The notes under the pieces are model-generated. The model was not told the DNA's origin. It did no database searches and saw nothing but the letters and a program-made list of their open reading frames with translations. From Cellvibrio sp. (lineage in GTDB: Bacteria > Pseudomonadota > Gammaproteobacteria > Pseudomonadales > Cellvibrionaceae): a stretch of DNA of 13,922 bases. The first letter of the stretch is position 1, and every line of letters begins with the position of its first letter. A program made the translations under genes and the position numbers. The DNA is taken from positions 1 to 13,922 of the forward strand of contig JAJQJO010000043.1 in the NCBI GenBank assembly GCA_021323495.1. The letters run 5' to 3'. Shown here piece by piece: positions 1 to 6,399 of this stretch.

Positions 1-772
1 TACTGTTAGCTATAACGGTTCTACTTTCCGCGCGAAGTATGACAACCCAGGCTACGATCCATTGGTCAGCACCTGGTACTGGGAGCCAACCAGTAGTTGC
101 AACGGCACTGGCACCAGTTCAAGCGTGTCATCGACAACTAATCCAGGCACCGGTTTTGGGGCTGTGGTGAGCGAAGCGCAATTTAATCAAATGTTCCCGG
201 GACGTAATCCTTTCTACACTTACGCCGGTTTAGTCGCTGCTACCCGAACCTATCCAACGTTTGCAGGTACTGGTGATATCCAACTGAAAAAACGTGAAGC
301 TGCAGCAGCACTTGCCAACTTCTCCCACGAAACCGGAAGTTTTGTACACGTCACTGAAATTGCGCGCGGATTGTATTGCAGTGATTGGGGAAATTTAGCG
401 ACCTGCCCATGTGAGCCTGGCAAGCAATATTACGGTCGTGGTCCTATCCAGTTGAGCCACAACGGTAACTATTGTGCCGCTGGCGCTGCTTTGGGCCTGG
501 ATCTGCGTCGTAATCCCGAGATTGTTGAGCAGAATGCGACAGTAGCCTGGCAAACGGCGCTTTGGTTCTGGATGACCCAGAGCGGTTCAGGATATCGTCC
601 GGCGCACGATAACATTGTTAACAACTATGGCTTCGGTGAAACCATCCGCACTATCAACGGTGCCATCGAGTGCAATGGTGGAAATCCTGCACAGGTGCAA
701 AGTCGTATTAACGAGTTCAACCGTATCCTGCAAATTATTGGCGGAACCGCGGGTAATAATCTGGGTTGTTAA
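1..772 (+). CDS. GH19 chitinase, C-terminal part (5' truncated by window edge)
   Basis: Endochitinase of glycoside hydrolase family 19, probably secreted, cutting beta-1,4 links in chitin. The first complete codon is at 2; the true start lies outside the window. The fragment opens with the end of a CBM5/12-type chitin-binding module (YNGSTFRAKYDNPGYDP, then WYWEP), followed by a short Ser/Thr linker and the GH19 domain from about 160 to the end. Seen in the sequence: SHETGS with the likely acid Glu (codon 329-331), HVTE with the likely second catalytic Glu (356-358), the substrate-cleft motif YYGRGPIQLSHNGNY, and the GH19 signature TALWFWM. Several Cys residues fit an exported protein. The catalytic domain is short and of bacterial type. 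A hairpin terminator follows at once. The family call is firm; the exact chitinase name is not determinable because the 5' end is missing. Confidence 0.93.
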   Translation, partial: TVSYNGSTFRAKYDNPGYDPLVSTWYWEPTSSCNGTGTSSSVSSTTNPGTGFGAVVSEAQFNQMFPGRNPFYTYAGLVAATRTYPTFAGTGDIQLKKREAAAALANFSHETGSFVHVTEIARGLYCSDWGNLATCPCEPGKQYYGRGPIQLSHNGNYCAAGAALGLDLRRNPEIVEQNATVAWQTALWFWMTQSGSGYRPAHDNIVNNYGFGETIRTINGAIECNGGNPAQVQSRINEFNRILQIIGGTAGNNLGC

Positions 773-790
773 TCTGATTAGGCAATAAAA

Positions 791-818
791 AACGCCGCAT
801 TTTTTGCGGCGTTTTTTT
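791..818 (+). terminator. Rho-independent terminator after the chitinase
   Basis: Perfect 9-bp stem AACGCCGCA (791-799) and TGCGGCGTT (805-813) with a loop of five T, followed by more T residues to 818. It starts 18 nt after the chitinase stop codon. An A-rich run upstream means it could also work weakly on the other strand. Confidence 0.9.
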
Positions 819-993
819 ATTTTGTCGATAAAATAAATTAGTGAAGAACAATATTGTAAATCCCTTGTTTGTGCTGCTTTATTTGTTTTTTTGAATCATC
901 AATTAGTTTGATTCCTGAAAGCATGCCGTCATACCGTCTTGACTTGAGTTGCCCCTTGGCATGGGCTAGGCTAAGTGTTTCCTTTCTTTGCAT

Positions 994-998
994 AGGAG
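994..998 (+). promoter_or_regulatory. Ribosome binding site deciding a GTG start
   Basis: AGGAG lies 5 nt before the GTG at 1004. It is the only good Shine-Dalgarno match near the start of this reading frame, and it places the start immediately before a textbook signal peptide. In-frame starts at 869 (TTG) and 923 (ATG) lack such a site. Confidence 0.75.
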
Positions 999-1003
999 CC
1001 TGT

Positions 1004-3196
1004 GTGCCTTATTCCCGCCATCAATTACGTTTTTATCTTTTGTGCATTTTAGTGCTTATTCCCGCGCGAGTATTTGCCCATGCCGAACATGATAAAGAAC
1101 GCTACGTTGCCGTAGATGGTCTCGACCAGGGCCGCTGTGACCAAAAGGAATCGCCGTGCAAAACCATCGCTTATGCAGCAAAACAGGCAGGCAAAGGCGA
1201 TAAGATTTTATTGGCCGAAGGGCGCTATGACATCACTGATGTTGATTCTATTTTTTATCTAGCCAGCAGCGCTGTACCAGTCACTGGTGGATATCAAAAA
1301 GGTAGCTATAAACCTGCGGCGCCAATCGGCAACACCATTCTGGTTGGTGTGCCGCCTGAATTTTCGCAAGGCCTTGCAGAGAAAGGATTTACCGTTATTA
1401 CCGATACCAAAGGCCTTAATCGTGAGCAGCAACAATATCTGGATGCCAAGCAAACACAGCTGGAGGCTATGGGCCAGGTGCAGGCCGCAGTGCCTTGTGT
1501 TGCAGGCGCGGCAAGTGAATTTAGTTGCAATAACCTTGACCTGCTTGCGCATGTACCACTCGCAAATTTGGGCAATCACAATTCACACGGTAATGATATC
1601 TGGGGGCATTTTGATCTCAATGACAACCGGGAATACGCGCTGGTGGGTTTAACTAATGGTGTGAGTATTGTGGAGGTGACTGATCCGGTTAATCCGCGCG
1701 TGGTGAGTTTTATTGCCAGCCAAAATACCACCTGGCGCGATTTAAAAACTTATCAATATTTTGATGAAATTCGTCGCCGCTGGATGAGTTATGCATACGT
1801 TACTGCCGATGCTGCATCCGTCGGCACAATGATTCTGGATTTGAACCAGCTGCCCAATAAAGTAATGCAGGTTTCCAGCGAAACCACCGATACCAGTGCG
1901 CATAATATATATATCAGCAATGTGGATTACTCCACTGGTGTTGCTTTAACCAATCGCACCGCTTATATGCACGTTGCCGGCAGTGATAAGCAGGGCGGTG
2001 CGTTTAATAGCTATTCGCTGGCTAATCCTACCAATCCCACCCCTGTTTATAAAAATGCGGCTAATTCACGCAGCTGGTACAGTCATGATGTGTCATCGCT
2101 GTGGATTACCGATGCGCGCCGCGAACAATGTGTCGATAAAAATAATGACTGCGATCTAATGCTCGATTACAACGAAAATGAAATTTTGTTATGGGATAAA
2201 ACCGATAGCATGAAGCCGTTTACGTTAGCGCGCAGCACTTATCAATATGTATCTTATGTACATTCCGGTTGGTGGACCGAGGACCGGCAATTTATTTCGG
2301 TACACGATGAACTGGATGAGCAGCGCTACAATTTAAATACGCGTGTACGTTTTTTTGCAATTAATAATTTGCGCGCACCGGAATTAGCTGGTGAATATAT
2401 AGGGCCGACACCTGCGATTGATCACAATGGCTATACACGCGGTAATCGGTACTATATTTCCAATTATGAACGCGGCCTGGTGGTGCTGGATATTTCCGAT
2501 CCGCGCAATCCGGTTGAAGCAGGATTTTTTGATACATATCCGCTCGCCAATTCGGCTTCATTTAATGGTGCCTGGGGCACTTATCCCTTTTTGCCGAGCG
2601 GTAATATTTTGGTAAATGATATCAACAGCGGGTTGTACGTAATTCGCGATAACACTGCCAAGGTGCAGGGCAGCGTGAAGTTTTCCGAAGCCCGCGTAAC
2701 AGTGAAAGAAGGTGAGATATTACGCTTGTACCTGCAACGGATTGGTAACAATTCGGGCGCAGTGGAAGTATTTTTTGAAACCCAGGCCGGGAATGCAACC
2801 GCGGCAGATTTTACTGCCATCACTGGCAATATTAGCTGGCTCGATGGCGATAGCAGTGAAAAAATAATCGAAATTCCGATTGTGGCCGATGGTACAGGCA
2901 ATGAATTTACCGAAACTTTTTTTGTACGTCTTTATAATCCGCGCAATGGACTTGTGTTGGCATCACCCAGCCTCGCGGTGGTAGATATTGCCGATAAACC
3001 TGATGACCCGGTGGTGATAAGTTCATCGTCAATTGCATCATCAGCTGATAGCGTTAGCTCAGCTCATGCTGGAGCTGCAAAAAAATCGGGCAGCGGTGGT
3101 TCTGTGCCGCTCATGCTGATGATTGTGCTCGGGCTACTGATAATCGCTAAACAAAAAATCGCGGTGAAAAAATATGGCAGTAGAGATCGAGCGTAA
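1004..3196 (+). CDS. Exported choice-of-anchor B family protein with Calx-beta domain and GlyGly-CTERM-like tail
   Basis: 730-residue surface or secreted protein of unknown function. Domains in order: signal peptide 1-25 (basic n-region, FYLLCILVLI core, cleavage after VFA); a short segment 34-77 like the start of DUF1565/right-handed beta-helix proteins (YVAVDGLDQG, PCKTIAYAA, ILLAEGRYDI); a long beta-propeller-like region of about 160-550 with LVIVD-type phrases (NGVSIVEVTDPVNPRVV, RGLVVLDISDPRNPVEAG, GLYVIRD) typical of the choice-of-anchor B family; a Calx-beta domain 558-665; a Ser-rich linker 673-697; then GG (698-699), a hydrophobic segment and a basic end (KKYGSRDR). The tail resembles GlyGly-CTERM signals processed by rhombosortase; no rhombosortase gene is in the window. 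The GTG start is chosen on the RBS at 994-998 and the signal peptide; the frame stays open upstream to a TTG at 869. The 3' end overlaps the CYTH gene by 23 nt. Family call good, role unknown. Confidence 0.85.
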   Translation: MPYSRHQLRFYLLCILVLIPARVFAHAEHDKERYVAVDGLDQGRCDQKESPCKTIAYAAKQAGKGDKILLAEGRYDITDVDSIFYLASSAVPVTGGYQKGSYKPAAPIGNTILVGVPPEFSQGLAEKGFTVITDTKGLNREQQQYLDAKQTQLEAMGQVQAAVPCVAGAASEFSCNNLDLLAHVPLANLGNHNSHGNDIWGHFDLNDNREYALVGLTNGVSIVEVTDPVNPRVVSFIASQNTTWRDLKTYQYFDEIRRRWMSYAYVTADAASVGTMILDLNQLPNKVMQVSSETTDTSAHNIYISNVDYSTGVALTNRTAYMHVAGSDKQGGAFNSYSLANPTNPTPVYKNAANSRSWYSHDVSSLWITDARREQCVDKNNDCDLMLDYNENEILLWDKTDSMKPFTLARSTYQYVSYVHSGWWTEDRQFISVHDELDEQRYNLNTRVRFFAINNLRAPELAGEYIGPTPAIDHNGYTRGNRYYISNYERGLVVLDISDPRNPVEAGFFDTYPLANSASFNGAWGTYPFLPSGNILVNDINSGLYVIRDNTAKVQGSVKFSEARVTVKEGEILRLYLQRIGNNSGAVEVFFETQAGNATAADFTAITGNISWLDGDSSEKIIEIPIVADGTGNEFTETFFVRLYNPRNGLVLASPSLAVVDIADKPDDPVVISSSSIASSADSVSSAHAGAAKKSGSGGSVPLMLMIVLGLLIIAKQKIAVKKYGSRDRA

Positions 3197-3635
3197 ATTT
3201 TTAGTCGTGGGTGATGGCTGGCGTGCTGCATCCCCGGTGTTTTATTCGCAGGGTTATTTGAATCGGGACAAAGCGCGCACTGTACGGGTACGCGTTGCCG
3301 GTGAGGAGGCCTTCCTGACCATCAAAGGAGTTTCAGTTGGGGCGAGCCGTGCGGAATTTGAATACCCGATCCCGCCGTGGGATGCGCGCGAATTGTTAAG
3401 ACTATGCGAGCAACCGTTGATTGAGAAAAATCGCCGCAAAATCCTCCATCAAGGATTTGTATGGGAAGTGGATGAGTTCCTCGGAGAAAATCGGGGGCTG
3501 GTGGTGGCGGAAATAGAATTACCTACGGAGGATACGTTCTTCACCCGGCCGGATTGGGTCGGAGAAGAGGTAACGAATGATGCGCGCTACTTTAACTCCA
3601 ATCTTTCGCATACACCCTTTGCTTCTTGGAAATAG
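3174..3635 (+). CDS. CYTH domain protein (probable inorganic triphosphatase-like)
   Basis: 153-residue cytoplasmic protein made of one CYTH domain. The N-terminal E-x-E-x-K signature is present (E4, E6, K8 in VEIERKFLV), followed by the charged strands of the triphosphate tunnel: RTVRVRV, FLTIKG, RAEFEYPIP, KNRRKI, WEVDEF and VVAEIELP. Bacterial proteins of this size (NE1496-like) hydrolyse inorganic triphosphate with a metal ion; the substrate here is inferred, not shown. The ATG lies inside the 3' end of the preceding surface-protein gene in another frame (23-nt overlap), with GGTG seven nt upstream as a weak ribosome site, so translational coupling is likely. There is no HD or CHAD domain. 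Family call firm; substrate uncertain. Confidence 0.9.
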   Translation: MAVEIERKFLVVGDGWRAASPVFYSQGYLNRDKARTVRVRVAGEEAFLTIKGVSVGASRAEFEYPIPPWDARELLRLCEQPLIEKNRRKILHQGFVWEVDEFLGENRGLVVAEIELPTEDTFFTRPDWVGEEVTNDARYFNSNLSHTPFASWK

Positions 3636-3637
3636 CT

Positions 3638-3664
3638 ATTGACTATTAGATTTATCAAGTCAAT
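3638..3664 (+). repeat. Short inverted repeat downstream of the CYTH gene
   Basis: ATTGACT (3638-3644) and AGTCAAT (3658-3664) form a 7-bp inverted repeat with a 13-nt spacer, starting 3 nt after the CYTH stop. No T-run follows, so it is a poor intrinsic terminator. It may be a weak hairpin or a protein site in front of the DUF2061 gene; TTGACT at 3639-3644 also resembles a -35 box, but no convincing -10 sits at the right distance. Confidence 0.3.
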
Positions 3665-3759
3665 TTCCTGTGCTAATCATTATCGCTCGCTTAGGATGAC
3701 TACATAGGCTGAGATCGACAAGCTGATCAGCCACTCCAATAGCAGCGAGGGATTTAATC

Positions 3760-3969
3760 ATGGCAAAGACAGCAACATTCGCAGCAGTGCACTTTACCGT
3801 CGCCTTTTCGGTGGGCTACGCATTAACCGGTAGCGTTGTTATCGGCGGCACTATGGCGCTGGTGGAGCCCGCGATTAATACAGTCGCTTTCTATTTCCAT
3901 GAAATGGGTTGGAAAAGGTTTGAAGAGAATAAAGCGGTATTACAGGAGGCATTGGCAAACAGCGTTTAG
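3760..3969 (+). CDS. DUF2061 family small membrane protein
   Basis: 69-residue protein of the DUF2061 family, function unknown. It has two hydrophobic stretches (about 7-24 and 26-46, with TGSVVIGGTMALVEP between and within them) and the family's C-terminal pattern of an aromatic/His-Glu group followed by a Trp (FYFHEMGW), then a charged end. It is predicted to sit in the inner membrane as a hairpin. The ATG is supported by GAGGGA at 3747-3752, seven nt upstream. It is separated from the CYTH gene by 124 nt and ends just before a bidirectional terminator, so it may be its own unit or the tail of the upstream unit. The length is normal for the family. Confidence 0.82.
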   Translation: MAKTATFAAVHFTVAFSVGYALTGSVVIGGTMALVEPAINTVAFYFHEMGWKRFEENKAVLQEALANSV

Positions 3970-3987
3970 CGGGTAGTCCACTTCAGG

Positions 3988-4021
3988 CATAAAAAACGGC
4001 CAGTACTGGCCGTTTTTTATG
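3988..4021. terminator. Bidirectional terminator, perfect 34-bp palindrome
   Basis: Runs of six A and six T flank the stem: AAAAAACGGCCA (3991-4002), GTAC centre, TGGCCGTTTTTT (4007-4018); the symmetry extends through AT on each side and a further C/G pair to 3988 and 4021. It lies between the convergent stops of the DUF2061 gene (3969, plus) and tatC (4027, minus), and the T-run is present on both strands, so it can end both transcripts. Confidence 0.92.
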
Positions 4022-4026
4022 GGGCA

Positions 4027-4803
4027 TCAGGTATTTTGGCTATCATCATTTTCCGTGGTTTGTTCGTCGCGTTCTTCGCTGCGTCTTTTGATCATGCGAC
4101 CAAAAAACAAACCCGCTTCAAACAGCATCCACATGGGAATTGCAAGCATCGCCTGGGAGAAAACATCCGGTGGAGTTAACAACATGCCGACAACGAAGCA
4201 GGCAACGATAATGTAGCGACGCTTTTCTGCCAAGCCTTCGGGGGTCACTACACCGGCGTGGATAAGCAGCACTGTTGCGACGGGAATCTCAAACGCAAAA
4301 CCAAACGCGAAGAACATGTGCAGCACCAAATCCAGATATTTGGTGATGTCGGTCATGGTGCTTACGCCTTCCAGCTCGATGCCCATGGTGAAGTTAAACA
4401 GCATTGGCAATACCAGAAAGTAGGCGAAAGCCATCCCGGCAAAAAACAGCAAGACACTGGAAATTAGCAAGGGCGCAGCCAGTTGTTGTTCATGCTTGTA
4501 GAGGCCGGGAGCTATAAACGACCAGATCTGGAACAGGATAAACGGCACGGCTAAAAACATCGCCAGGTAGAATGTCAGTTTGAGCGGAGTCAAAAAAGGT
4601 GAGATGACATCGGTCGCTATCATGTGGGTGCCTTCAGGCAACACCGCTTGTAGTGGCGCTGAGACTATGCCGTAGATATCGGTCGCAAAAGGGAACAGAC
4701 AGATAAAAACTGCTAACAAAAAATACACAATATGCAACAAGCGGGTGCGCAGCTCGATCAGGTGGTGAACCAGCGGCTGTTCTTTATCTTTTTGATCGTT
4801 CAT
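4027..4803 (-). CDS. tatC: Sec-independent protein translocase TatC
   Basis: 258-residue inner-membrane core of the twin-arginine translocase; it binds the twin-Arg signal peptide and, with TatB, forms the receptor for folded exported proteins. Seen: the N-terminal HHLIELRTRL motif with the conserved Glu (E17), the periplasmic segment with SPFLTPLKL, FQIWSFIAPGLYKHE with the conserved Glu before TM3, FGFAFEIPVA, and GMLLTPPDVFSQ. Six hydrophobic segments are visible, as expected. The length matches the family (Escherichia coli TatC is 258). The C-terminal tail is acidic and Gln/Asn-rich. The ATG is 3 nt downstream of the tatB stop. It is the last gene of the his-tat run and ends 6 nt before the palindromic terminator. 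Confidence 0.98.
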   Translation of the reverse strand: MNDQKDKEQPLVHHLIELRTRLLHIVYFLLAVFICLFPFATDIYGIVSAPLQAVLPEGTHMIATDVISPFLTPLKLTFYLAMFLAVPFILFQIWSFIAPGLYKHEQQLAAPLLISSVLLFFAGMAFAYFLVLPMLFNFTMGIELEGVSTMTDITKYLDLVLHMFFAFGFAFEIPVATVLLIHAGVVTPEGLAEKRRYIIVACFVVGMLLTPPDVFSQAMLAIPMWMLFEAGLFFGRMIKRRSEERDEQTTENDDSQNT

Positions 4804-4806
4804 GAG

Positions 4807-5340
4807 CTACTTAGTGGCCTGTACTGGATGCGCGGGAGCAGTATTGGCGGCCTGGTCGGTATCAGGCGAGGTTGAGTCTGCAGTGGTTTTGCTGTGTGTA
4901 GATGCCGTCCCGGAGTTGTTTGTTAATACTGCTGCGCCAGACTGCTGTGTCAGCGCAGGAGTGACCGGCTTGTTGTGCCCAACGGTAGATTCGTTGCCAT
5001 GGGCATGATCAGGCAGCTCGTCGGGTGGGCCATAATTAGATGTTTGTCGACGCGATTCAGCGTCAGCATCTTCATACTGTTGAACATCGAGCAAGGTTTT
5101 CTCAAAGCGGATGCGCGCTTCCTCGATGTTCTGCAGGACCTCCTCATTGTGAAGTTGACGGCGAATGTCATCCGCACCGATTTGCCGCTCAATTTCATTG
5201 CGGGTATCGCGCAAGCTGCGTTTGAGGCGGCCAATCCAGAGCCCGGCGGTACGTACAGCCCCGGGCAGCTGCTCGGGGCCAATAACGACCAATGCCACCA
5301 CCAAACACACCAACAGTTCGGTAAAACCTATATCAAACAC
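4807..5340 (-). CDS. tatB: Sec-independent protein translocase subunit TatB (GTG start)
   Basis: 177-residue single-pass membrane protein that pairs with TatC in the signal-peptide receptor. Seen: the MFDIGFTELLV start with the conserved Glu8, a short membrane helix, the hinge GPEQLP, then an amphipathic helix (about 24-50) and a charged helical region to about 95. Residues from about 100 to the end are low-complexity, rich in Thr, Ser, Ala, Asn and Pro, as is common and variable in TatB. The start codon is GTG at 5340-5338, because the tatA stop and this start are only 3 nt apart and the homology begins here; AAGG lies a short way upstream inside the tatA end. It is distinguished from TatA by Glu8 and the longer tail. 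Confidence 0.96.
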   Translation of the reverse strand: MFDIGFTELLVCLVVALVVIGPEQLPGAVRTAGLWIGRLKRSLRDTRNEIERQIGADDIRRQLHNEEVLQNIEEARIRFEKTLLDVQQYEDADAESRRQTSNYGPPDELPDHAHGNESTVGHNKPVTPALTQQSGAAVLTNNSGTASTHSKTTADSTSPDTDQAANTAPAHPVQATK

Positions 5341-5343
5341 GGC

Positions 5344-5592
5344 TTATACCTTGGTGTTGTTTTGGTCAACTTTATCGCTAGCAGGTGTTGCTGTAGTGGT
5401 TTTTTGCTCCAGGTTTTTCTGGGCTTCCTCTTCTTCTTTTTTTGCTTCTTCACTACTCATCGAATTTTTGAAGCCTTTGATCATGCTGCCCAGATCGCCG
5501 CCCAATGTGCGCAGGCGTTTGGTGCCGAAGAGCATGACCACAATGGCCAATACAATAAGCAGTTGCCAGATACTAATGCCGCTTAGACCCAT
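5344..5592 (-). CDS. tatA: Sec-independent protein translocase subunit TatA
   Basis: 82-residue pore-forming subunit of the Tat system; it oligomerises at TatBC to let folded proteins cross. Seen: GISIWQLLIVLAIVV membrane helix, the FGTKRL hinge, an amphipathic helix (LRTLGGDLGSMIKGFKNSM), then an acidic and Lys-rich tail. The frame stays open well upstream into hisE, but the start at 5592 is chosen because family similarity begins at MGLSGISIW and GAGGA sits at 5604-5600, 7 nt ahead. The length is close to that of other TatA proteins (about 75-90). It lies 32 nt downstream of hisE and 3 nt upstream of tatB. Confidence 0.97.
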   Translation of the reverse strand: MGLSGISIWQLLIVLAIVVMLFGTKRLRTLGGDLGSMIKGFKNSMSSEEAKKEEEEAQKNLEQKTTTATPASDKVDQNNTKV

Positions 5593-5599
5593 GATAATT

Positions 5600-5604
5600 T
5601 CCTC
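5600..5604 (-). promoter_or_regulatory. Ribosome binding site of tatA
   Basis: GAGGA read on the minus strand, 7 nt ahead of the ATG at 5592. It decides between the true tatA start and in-frame upstream starts that would overlap hisE. Confidence 0.75.
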
Positions 5605-5624
5605 GAAAAGATAAAAAGTATTGG

Positions 5625-5963
5625 TTATTCCTGAGTGCGCGCTGCTTTTTCGTCGTGACCTGAAACATTGAAACGGCGCGCCAGCTCCTTTAATACTGCA
5701 TCGGCATCGGTGCCGAGGTGCGACAACATCACCAAACTGTGGAACCACAAATCCGCGGTCTCGTAGATCAGGTCGGTGTTGTCGCCGCTGGCTTGTGCAT
5801 CCTTCGCAGCCAAAATTGTTTCGGTGCATTCCTCACCGACTTTTTCCAAAATCTTATTCAGCCCTTTTTGATGCAGGCTGGCAACATACGAGGTCTCGGC
5901 GCCCGCATTATTTTTGCGCGCTTCGAGAATTTCCGTCAGTTGTTGGAGAATATTGTTACTCAT
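5625..5963 (-). CDS. hisE: Phosphoribosyl-ATP pyrophosphatase (HisE)
   Basis: 112-residue cytosolic enzyme of histidine biosynthesis, hydrolysing phosphoribosyl-ATP to phosphoribosyl-AMP and pyrophosphate (step 2). It is an all-alpha, MazG-like fold. Seen: SYVASLHQKGLNKILEKVGE followed by ECTETILAAK, which holds the metal-binding Glu residues, and DLIYETADLWFHSLVML with the second conserved acidic group. The length is typical of stand-alone HisE. It follows hisI by 34 nt; the two steps are separate genes here rather than the HisIE fusion of enteric bacteria. tatA follows at 32 nt. This hisI-hisE-tatABC order is familiar from Pseudomonas. Confidence 0.96.
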   Translation of the reverse strand: MSNNILQQLTEILEARKNNAGAETSYVASLHQKGLNKILEKVGEECTETILAAKDAQASGDNTDLIYETADLWFHSLVMLSHLGTDADAVLKELARRFNVSGHDEKAARTQE

Positions 5964-5997
5964 GAACAGCTCATTTTACTAATAACAGATGGCAAAC

Positions 5998-6381
5998 TCA
6001 GCGATAAATTTCCGCCGGATCTTTTAATACCGGTTCAACTGCCTGCCATTCGCCGTCCTTCAGTACTCGATAAAAGCAGGATTCGCGGCCAGTATGACAG
6101 GCAATCCCACCCAGTTGTTCCACTTGCAACACAACTACATCTTCATCGCAATCGAGGCGGATTTCATGCAGTTTCTGGATATGGCCGGAAGTTTCACCTT
6201 TGTGCCAGAGTTGGTTGCGTGACCGTGACCAGTATACGGCTTCACCGCGTTCGGCTGATAGTTGGAGGGATTCGCGATTCATCCAGGCCATCATCAAAAT
6301 CCGGCCGGTATTGGCATCTTGCGCTATAGCGGGAACCAAACCATCACTGTTCCAATTAACCGTATCTAACCAACTGCTCAT
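5998..6381 (-). CDS. hisI: Phosphoribosyl-AMP cyclohydrolase (HisI)
   Basis: 127-residue cytosolic zinc enzyme that opens the adenine ring of phosphoribosyl-AMP (step 3 of histidine biosynthesis). Seen: LVPAIAQDANTGRILMMAWM near the N-terminus, YWSRSRNQLWHKGETSGH, LDCDEDVVVLQVEQ with the metal-binding Cys and Asp residues, and GIACHTGRESCFYR with the two further Cys of the zinc site. The length is normal for the stand-alone enzyme. It starts 18 nt after the stop of the aldo/keto reductase gene, so it is probably cotranscribed with the FAD and aldo/keto reductase genes upstream as well as with hisE and tatABC downstream. Confidence 0.97.
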   Translation of the reverse strand: MSSWLDTVNWNSDGLVPAIAQDANTGRILMMAWMNRESLQLSAERGEAVYWSRSRNQLWHKGETSGHIQKLHEIRLDCDEDVVVLQVEQLGGIACHTGRESCFYRVLKDGEWQAVEPVLKDPAEIYR

Positions 6382-6399
6382 ATTTTGCTCTGTAGGATC

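Noticed and set aside
4975..5614. Long plus-strand open frames opposite tatB and tatA
   Set aside because: They mirror the tat genes, are rich in Phe and Cys in an implausible way, and have no start signals.
5593..5829. N-terminal extension of tatA overlapping hisE in another frame
   Set aside because: TatA similarity starts at the ATG at 5592 with a good ribosome site; the extension has no family resemblance and is antisense-free overlap with hisE coding sequence.
5718..6329. 203-codon plus-strand open frame opposite hisE and hisI
   Set aside because: It is a complement-strand shadow of two firmly identified genes; the composition is unnatural and it has no recognisable motif or ribosome site.
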